From contig CM022952.1 in NCBI GenBank assembly GCA_012931725.1, forward strand, positions 57,901,089-57,965,088: DNA of 64,000 nucleotides, written 5' to 3'. Within the stretch, counting starts at the first letter, position 1. Each line of letters starts with the position of its first letter. The position numbers and the translations under genes are program-made. The notes under the pieces were generated by a model, which did not search any database, was not told where the DNA came from, and was given only the letters and a program-made list of their open reading frames with translations. This stretch comes from Litsea cubeba (Eukaryota > Streptophyta > Magnoliopsida > Laurales > Lauraceae). Below, one piece after another: positions 57,770-64,000 of the stretch.

Positions 57770-57829
57770 ACGATAAGCTATATGGCTGAGCATGTTGTAG
57801 GGCATGGATCATTTTGGATTGTGTTTCAG
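57770..57829 (+). pseudogene. SHAGGY/GSK3-like kinase, glycine-loop exon
   Basis: An exact exon-like block of 20 codons is flanked by a T-rich AG acceptor (ending 57769) and a GT donor (57830). It reads TISYMAE, then VVGHGSF, then IVFQ: the ATP-binding glycine loop of plant GSK3 kinases. The family has GSFGVVFQ; here the Gly after Phe is Trp (TGG for GGG), a change likely to harm ATP binding. The next exon (AKCLETGE) is missing; the satellite array starts about 160 bases on. It is therefore a gene fragment, not a working kinase. Confidence 0.8.
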
Positions 57830-57989
57830 GTATGTTCTACCCCTACTTTCTCCAGTATATCGTTATTGAGTGCCCATTATTTCTGTTGCATGCCTCAATC
57901 CCATGTTGCTCGGGTTCTTAGGCAAGGACAACTGACAGGCATTTGTGAGCATGTTTACAATGCAACACAACTGGATTCTTCAAGTATTT

Positions 57990-59246
57990 AAATTCGAAAA
58001 CCGGCACGAGCACTTCGCTCGAGGGTAAAGTGACTCGTAGGAACTGACGGCTCGCAAATGGGACTCCCGGTTAGAAAATTACGAGCGAAAACATAGGATT
58101 CTCCAACACTTAGGGTCGAACACGGCCCGCCGGGGGTCCGGAAAGGGAAATGGCCCCCGAAAAATTTGGAAAATGGCACGAGTACTTCGCTCGAGGGTAG
58201 AGTGACTAGTAGGAACTGACGGCTCGCAAATGGGACTTCCGGTTAGAGAATTACGAGGGAAAACATATGGTTCTCCAACACTTAGGCTCCAAAACGGTCT
58301 GCCGGGGGTCCGGAACGGGAAACGGCCCCCAAAAAATTTGGAAACCAGCACGATCACTTTGTTCGAGGGTAGAGTGACTTGTAGGAACTGACGGCTCACA
58401 AATGGGACTCCCTGTTAGAGAATTACGAGCGAAAACATAGGATTCTCCAACACTTATGCTTGAAAATGGCCCGCCGGGGGTCCAGAACGTGAAACGACCC
58501 TTGGAAAAATTCAAAACCAGCACGAGTACTTCGCTCGAGGGTAGAGTGACTTGTAGGAACTGACGGCTCGCAAATAGGACTCCCGGTTAGAGAATTACGA
58601 GCGAAAACATCGGATTTTCTAATACTTAGGCTCGAAAACGGTCCGCCGGGGGTCCGGAACGTGAAACGTCCCCCGGAAAAATTGAAAACTGACACAAGCA
58701 CTTCGGTCGAGGGTAGAGTGACTTGTAGGAACTGACGGCTCGCAAATATGACTCCCGGTTAGAGAATTACGAGCGAAAACATCGGATTTTCTAACACTTA
58801 GGCTCGAAAACGGCCCACCGGGGGTCCGGAACGTGAAACGGCCCCCGGAAAAATTCAAAACCGGCACGAGTACTTCGCTCGAGGGTAGAGTGACTTGTAG
58901 GAACTGACGGCTCGCAAATAAGACTCCCGGTTAGAGAATTACGAGCGAAAACATCAGATTTTCCAACACTTAGGCACGAAAATGGCCCGCGGGGGCTCCG
59001 GAAAGTGAAACGGCCCCCGAAAAATTTGAAACCGGCAAGAGCATGTCCTCGAGGGTAGAGTGACTTGTAGGAACTAACGGCTCGCAAATAGGGCTCCCGG
59101 TTAGAGAATTACGAGCGAAAACATCGGATTTTCCAACACTTAGGCTCGAAAACAGCCCGCTGGGGGTCCGGAATGTGAAACAGCCCCCGGAAAATTTTCA
59201 AACTAGCACGAGCACTTCGCTCGAGGGTAGAGTGACTCGTAGGAAC
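57990..59246. repeat. 172-bp satellite array, about 7.3 copies
   Basis: The phrase gaactgacggctcgcaaa recurs at 58040, 58213, 58385, 58557, 58729, 58901 and 59071, with a truncated copy at 59243. Periods are 173, 172, 172, 172, 172, 170 and 172. Units contain gagaattacgagcgaaaac, cgccgggggtccggaa and cttcgctcgagggtagagtgac. Seeming ORFs on the minus strand repeat the same peptide in shifting frames because 172 is not divisible by three. The array is cut at 59246 by an LTR. Confidence 0.93.
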
Positions 59247-61098
59247 TGTTAGACCCTAAGTTGTTTGCAATTTGATGTCTAGCATTTGCATAATATTCAT
59301 CTCATTACTTTTATTTTTATTTCACAAGTTTCTTCTTGAAAATCATCTTTTGAATCAACCTACTCATGTTTTAATTTAAACTCTTTTTGGTTGATTTGAA
59401 TTTTGATTTTAATCATGTTTTTCTTGATGAAACAATTTATAAAAACACCTTTCAAATCTGAGTTTTCAAATGGTTTCAAAGTTTCACTCTTCAAAAACTT
59501 CAGATCCTCAGAAAATTAACCTGACCACTCTGTCGGTCAAGTTGTCGGTTCGCATCGGCTAACCCACAAATGAACCAAGTTCAACCTATGGCTATGTCGG
59601 TTCCATTTCCAGAGAGCTACATTTTCAGACCTTCTCTGTCGGTCAGCTCTTCGACTCCTATTGGTCAACCGACAGTGCATAAATTGTAAGACCGAGAGCT
59701 CGTCGGTTCCAAAAACAAATAGCGACTTTTTCAACATCTTTGTGCTATCGGTTCATCTATCGGTTCCGTGTCGGTCAACCGATAAATGACGGTCAACCGA
59801 CAAATGCATATGAGTCAGAAAAAACTTTCAAAAATATGACCGTTGCATGTGACCGTTGAGCTATCGGTCAACCGACACCTAGTTGTCGGCTGACCGACAG
59901 GCATCCGTTGGACCACTTTTTCTATAAAAAGCAAGTTCATTCCAAGGAAATGAGTGACGAGAAAAGAGGCCATTTTTGGTGTTTTTAGTGCCCAAGCAAA
60001 GGGAATGAATTAAGGAAGCTTGATTGGTCCAAATGGAAAGCTAAAGCTTGATTACAAGAAGTTATATTCTAGTAAGCTTTAATTTCCTTGTTCATATGTT
60101 TCATGCTTTGTTTTAAATCTTTGAAAAATATTTTCTAGCATGCTAACTATGTTGTGTGGAATCCATATCTTATTTAATCTTTGATTCACATGTTTTGGAT
60201 TCCACCTCTTGATTCAAACCAAGTTATATTTCAATCTTTGGTAATCATGCGTTTGAAAATCTTTGATTTCTCTTGTAGCATGTTTTATTAACTTGTTTGA
60301 TTTCTTCCTTGTTGTTTCTAATCATTTGAACTTTAGTTAAATCTTGTTTCTTGAAAACAACATTGGATTTGCGTTACATGTTTAGTCATACCTTTTTATA
60401 TAACTTGAATCTTTGATTTTCATATCTTCTTCAAGTTAGTTTTTATACATGTGATTAGCATCATCTTCAATCAAATCCTTGTGTCTTAACTTTCAAATGC
60501 TTTTAGCATACATTGATTAAACTTTCACTTTCAAATTGATTGAAGTCTTCACACACACACACATCATGTCTATTCATCTTTGCATCTCATTGAGTGTTGT
60601 GTGAGGTTATTTTTAACTTTCATATTTGCCTAATTAAGAGGCATCTTTTTAGAGCTTAATCTATTTCTCTTCTAGTGTGTAGACACTTTCTTGAGAAAGA
60701 AAATTATTATAGAGGTTATTGCTTAGCCTAAGAAAAGCATAGTGTAGAGGTTATTGCTTAGCCTAAGAAAAGCATAGTGTATAGGTTGTTGCTTAGCCTA
60801 GAAAAAACAACTTTGTAAAGGTTATTGCTTAGCCTATTGCAAAAGCATAAATAGTGGAAATCCGGTGGGGTGTTAAGCACAAGCCGGTAGTGGATGTAGG
60901 CATTGAGGCTGAACCACTATAAATCATTGTGTAATGGTGAATGGCTTGTGGTGATTGATTTGTTTATCTTCCGCACTTACTCACATAATCATCACTAGTT
61001 AAAAGTAAATTGGAAAGAAATTAAAATTGGCCATTGAATTGAAGATCACCCTATTCACCCCCCCCCCCCCTCTAGGGTTAGGATCCCTTGGACTTTCA
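59247..61098 (+). mobile_element. 5' LTR of a copia-type (SIRE-like) element
   Basis: Starts TGTTAGACCCTAAG inside the last satellite unit and ends CCCTTGGACTTTCA. It is followed by a primer-binding site and then a gag-like gene. It contains a cluster of CGGTCAACCGAC palindromes (59520-59900), a ~35-base tandem (60711-60850), a (CA)n tract near 60550, the GTGGATGTAGG...GAACCACTATAAATC motif (60891-60924) and a short poly-C (about 61057-61070). No second LTR is in the window, so the ends rest on motifs. Confidence 0.75.
60711..60850. repeat. 35-bp tandem repeat, four units, in the LTR
   Basis: agaggttattgcttagcc recurs at 60711, 60746, 60781 and 60817 (periods 35, 35, 36); the first two units are nearly identical and the later ones diverge. 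Confidence 0.9.
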
Positions 61099-61099
61099 A

Positions 61100-61112
61100 T
61101 TGGTATCCTAGC
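61100..61112 (+). other. Primer-binding site (tRNA-Met-like)
   Basis: TTGGTATCCTAGC begins two bases after the LTR end and differs from the usual TGGTATCAGAGC at a few positions. A gag gene follows 90 bases later. Confidence 0.6.
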
Positions 61113-61197
61113 AAGGTTGCTCTATTATTAGGATCAAGTGTTTAAAACTCTTGATTTGGTGTAAAAACCTAGAGTTTAAACCCCAGTTGTGCATTGC

Positions 61198-62475
61198 ATG
61201 AAAATCATTAGAATGGATTCCACTAAGTTAGATTTTGTACATTCCCTTGTAGATTCTTCTAGACCACCCTTTCTTCCATCTATTGGAGATCCAAACATTG
61301 GAATTAATGAATCCCAAGTTGAATTAAAAGAAGAAGAAAATGAATATGAAGATGACCTTCAACAAGCTTATAATGAGTTATATACATTGTTCTTAAAGCT
61401 TGATAAGAATAACAAAAGTTTAAAAGAAGAATCTAAAAGATTAAACAAAGAATTTGACACTTCAAAAGATGAACTTAGAGAGAAAGAAGAACTAATTCAA
61501 TGCCTAGACTCTAAGTTTATGATAACTTTGCACAACCTATTAAATGCTCAAGATGAACTAAATGAAATGAAATTAAATCATAATGAGCTAAATAAAAAAA
61601 ATTTAGACCTAAGAGATACATTAAAAAGACAAGATGAAAACATTATCTGTTTAGAATCCAAATTGAAAATTTCTAAAGATAACTTGTCAAATCTTCAAGA
61701 TGAACTAAATGTATCTAAGATAAGTTGTGAAAGGCTTACCAAAGAAAACTCAACTCTAAGTGATCATATAAAAAACCAAGTTGAAGATATTGTTAATTTA
61801 GAATCCAAGTTAATAATCACCAAGGAAAATTTATTTAATGCTCAAAGTGATATAAAAGCTTTACAACTTGGATTTAATGTTAATGAACTTAAACTTAAAT
61901 TAAAAATTGCTAATGAAAAGGTTAACAAGTTTAATGGAATTGGAATTCAACTCATAAAAGTTAAAAATGAAAATTCAATTCTTAAAAACCAAGTCACTCA
62001 ACTTGAGACCCACAAACACAAGTATGAGTGCAAATTTACCCAAAGTGAAGAGAAATTAAAAAAATTATTTAAAATGGGAAAATCACAAGGAGATAGGACG
62101 GATCTTGGATTCAATAAGTGTATTACACATGACCCAAATTTCACCAACACATTTGTGAAAGGTGAGTCCTCATTCTCATGCACTTACTCTCCATTGCCTA
62201 AAACAAAATGTCATTATTGTGGTAATGAAGGGCATTTCAAATTTGAGTGCAAATTAAGAAAAAGTCATTTGTCTAAACCTACCTATGAACCTAAAAATGG
62301 AAAATCTAATTCTATGAAGGTTAAGGCATTTAAATCAGAGGAAGACTCTAGAAAGTTTCAACAAATTAAAACATCTCAACAAGAGTCTCCTAAGAAAGAT
62401 TTTAAAAAGACTAAACAAGTAAAGAATGGTCAAAATAAATCTATCAATAAGAAACCTCTCATTTACTTCCTTTAA
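61198..62475 (+). CDS. Copia-type gag with long coiled coil and CCHC zinc knuckle
   Basis: An uninterrupted frame of about 425 residues starts at ATG 61198, or more likely ATG 61213 (MDSTKLDFVHS). An acidic N-terminus is followed by a long heptad-type coiled coil with repeated blocks (LESKL-ITKENL-NAQ; residues about 60-290) and a single zinc knuckle CHYCGNEGHFKFEC (about 62210-62251; CX2CX4HX4C). A Lys-rich tail ends at TAA 62473-62475. It resembles the C-terminal half of SIRE-type copia gag proteins but lacks the usual N-terminal gag domain. The AT-rich codon use and absence of stops suggest it is younger than its neighbours. The following ORF is in another frame. Confidence 0.7.
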   Translation: MKIIRMDSTKLDFVHSLVDSSRPPFLPSIGDPNIGINESQVELKEEENEYEDDLQQAYNELYTLFLKLDKNNKSLKEESKRLNKEFDTSKDELREKEELIQCLDSKFMITLHNLLNAQDELNEMKLNHNELNKKNLDLRDTLKRQDENIICLESKLKISKDNLSNLQDELNVSKISCERLTKENSTLSDHIKNQVEDIVNLESKLIITKENLFNAQSDIKALQLGFNVNELKLKLKIANEKVNKFNGIGIQLIKVKNENSILKNQVTQLETHKHKYECKFTQSEEKLKKLFKMGKSQGDRTDLGFNKCITHDPNFTNTFVKGESSFSCTYSPLPKTKCHYCGNEGHFKFECKLRKSHLSKPTYEPKNGKSNSMKVKAFKSEEDSRKFQQIKTSQQESPKKDFKKTKQVKNGQNKSINKKPLIYFL

Positions 62476-62483
62476 CCTTGGAA

Positions 62484-62768
62484 ATGAAAGAACTTTTGAA
62501 AAAGGTTGAAAGATTAAAATTAAAATTCAAAAGACAAAAAGAGGGAGGAAAAGCTAAAAGAAATAAGAAGAATAAAAAGAAAGTTGAACACCAACTACCA
62601 AGGACTAATCATCAATCTAATTATAAAGTTGTCAAACCTCAAAGATATGATGTCAAGTCTAAAGGAAATCTATATTTATCTCCTATAGTTGGTGAAATCT
62701 CAAACATAGGCTCAAAGGCTCAAGACCTTAGATGGATACCTAAGGTTAGGCTATTAGACAAATACTAA
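62484..62768 (+). pseudogene. Lys-rich continuation of the gag-pol reading, truncated
   Basis: After a frame change, an ORF from ATG 62484 encodes a very basic peptide (KRQKEGGKAKRNKKNKKK) and ends with DLRWIPKVRLLDKY and TAA. In SIRE-type elements a KWIPK-like segment comes just before the protease. Here protease, integrase and reverse transcriptase are all absent downstream, so the element is internally deleted or non-autonomous. Confidence 0.5.
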
Positions 62769-63848
62769 GGCCTAGTAATTAGATTAGACCAACCCACTCT
62801 CATAAGTTAGATGTCTTGTTGGTCCTAAGTCTAAATGGTTAAAATTTTCTTAGTATTTTCTATATGTTTAGAATTTCCAATTGTTTGAGAATTATTTGTT
62901 GAAAATGCATTTTTGAATTCAGAAGGTACTTGATATTAAAATGCATGTGTTTGATCAATTTAAATTAAAAATCTTTTTCTTATGATCTGTTAATTGTTCT
63001 TCATAAGTTAAATCAATCATAAAACACTCTAAGTAATGATCATAAGCTAAGAATGTAGATTCAGTGGATTAGTCCACATTTCTACAAGTATCGGTTGACC
63101 GATACTTAAGTCATCGGTTGACCGACGAAGCAGTGGTTCGATAAAAACCCTGCGCGCAGAAACCCTGTCTTCTGTTCTGTTCTTCCCGTTCATCAACAAA
63201 CCTAGGGCTCTTTCTACTTCTTTCTGCTGGCAACCCTCCTTCAAGGCAAAAGATCAAAACCATCTTTAGCATAGATTTTCGAAAAATCCCTCTCAAAGCA
63301 AATCTCCATAGGCATCGTCTCAGCTGTTCATTGCTCATTTGTGGTTCGGTCGGCAGCAGTTCGTTTGGCAGCAGTGGTTCAGTGGTTTGAAGACTCTCTG
63401 CATTGATCGTGTGTTTTGAATTTTTTTTTTTTGAGATTCTCCAAAAGCTCTTAAGCCATCAACAAGTCAAGATTTCCAAGCCACACTACGTTCACTGTCG
63501 ACTTGAGTAACCTAACTTCAGGTGTCACATTCTGATTTGAGCATCTGTGATTGTTTTCACATCATGTATGGATTTGTTAAGGATCAGTGATCATTTGTAG
63601 ACATCCTTGTCCAAGAGTGAGCAACTGTGTTCAATGTTTATCCCAACCTCAATTTTTGCCTGCCAAATGCTTGACAGTGTGTCTGAACCAAGGTTCCTTG
63701 TCATTTCAACATCTATTCTTGTTTATTTTCCAAGTTAGATTCAGGTAAAAGTGAGTTCAACCTCCTTCCTTCATCTTCGTGCACAATCACTCTCTATTTT
63801 CAAATCTCTCTGCCATAAAATCACTGTCCACACTAAGTGTCTGTGGAA
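62769..63848 (+). other. Non-coding stretch with a second promoter-like region
   Basis: No gene. The stretch includes two CGGTTGACCG palindromes (63092 and 63115) like those in the LTR at 59520-59900. A TATA-like cgataaaaaccctgc (about 63138-63152) and a long CT-rich leader up to the ATG at 63849 follow. It could be a second LTR-like promoter within the element or the start of another one. Confidence 0.4.
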
Positions 63849-64000
63849 ATGCCTCCTAGGACAAAGAAAGCTACCCCTAGACATCCTATTAAGAAGGGAA
63901 AAGCCACAGCCTCCTCTAGTAGACCAATAGAGGATAGTGGAAATGAAAGTTCATCTCCTTCACCTTCTCCTCCTTCAACCAATTTAAGACTTGACTCCAA
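63849..64000 (+). CDS. Partial ORF, basic Pro/Ser-rich N-terminus
   Basis: From ATG 63849 the frame is open to the end of the window (50 codons). It starts MPPRTKKATPRHP and continues KKGKATASSSRP and a Ser/Pro run. A similar basic, low-complexity start is common in ORFs of plant non-autonomous LTR elements, but I cannot assign a family from this length. The gene continues outside the window. Confidence 0.45.
   Translation, partial: MPPRTKKATPRHPIKKGKATASSSRPIEDSGNESSSPSPSPPSTNLRLDS

Larger units (their letters stand above)
54091..57989. other. Non-transposon stretch with two GSK3 exon fragments
   Basis: Beyond the TNPA-like gene no transposon coding is seen. The stretch looks like AT-rich intron or intergenic DNA and contains two pieces of a SHAGGY/GSK3 kinase gene (listed separately) in the right order and orientation, 2.3 kb apart. 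The CACTA end was not found before or after, so this may be captured host DNA inside the CACTA element or a separate broken gene. Elsewhere in the stretch I recognise nothing except a GA microsatellite. Confidence 0.5.

Noticed and set aside
54117..57989. CACTA right end
   Set aside because: I looked for GATTTTTAGTAGTG and for the GCGGTCGC repeats and found neither, so no end is called.
57988..59087. Chain of minus ORFs with a repeated NSLTGSPICEPSVPTSHS peptide
   Set aside because: They arise from the 172-bp satellite. Because 172 is not a multiple of three, the same peptide recurs in different frames; no common start or splice logic.
1..64000. tRNA, rRNA, CRISPR, bacterial operon or riboswitch features
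   Set aside because: None seen by eye; the tandem arrays lack CRISPR spacer structure and the content is plant transposons.

Overview
This window is intergenic, repeat-rich DNA from a flowering plant. The evidence is the mix of families: Ty3/gypsy Tat-lineage and chromovirus elements, Ty1/copia LTRs, an En/Spm-type CACTA transposon, hAT relics, GA and poly-C microsatellites, and two exon-like fragments of a plant SHAGGY/GSK3 kinase. I found no intact host gene, tRNA, rRNA or CRISPR. Nearly every coding region is a broken transposon gene. The species cannot be told from the sequence.

Layout, left to right. 1-4957: an LTR-like fragment, then the 3' end of a Tat-lineage retrotransposon with an antisense three-coding-exon gene (1401-3493, minus) and its 3' LTR (4048-4957). 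4958-13027: mostly non-coding, with a clean solo LTR (6831-8764, TSD GCTTG), poly-C and (CA)n tracts, tandem arrays, a 380-bp tandem containing a palindromic MITE, and a gypsy-type LTR end at 13027. 13190-16620: a hAT transposase pseudogene split by a solo LTR (13760-15122, TSD ACTAT), which itself holds a hAT-type MITE (14038-14526).

18431-58000 is a Russian-doll nest. A copia gag relic is cut at 19005 by a chromovirus LTR (19006-21681). That element's gag is cut at 23141 by a CACTA transposon (23142 onward). The CACTA TNP2 transposase gene is cut at 28899 by a 20.2-kb Tat/Ogre-like retrotransposon (28900-49089, TSD GTGCC/GTGCT) that has both LTRs. TNP2 resumes at 49090, and a second, TNPA-like gene follows at 52270-54090. 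Downstream lie two GSK3 exon-like fragments (55429-55479, 57770-57829), a 172-bp satellite array (57990-59246), and a copia-type element whose LTR begins inside the array (59247-61098), with a coiled-coil CCHC gag and a second promoter-like region feeding an ORF that runs off the window.

The most interesting content is in the two Tat elements. Each carries, between the end of its coding region and the 3' LTR, a gene on the opposite strand with its own TATA box and introns. The exon phases close exactly in both cases (642 and 442 codons plus stop). The two antisense proteins do not look alike. All in-frame stops in both genes, and most stops in the sense gag-pol, can be explained as glutamine, arginine or tryptophan codons changed by C-to-T (or G-to-A), the signature of methylated-cytosine decay.
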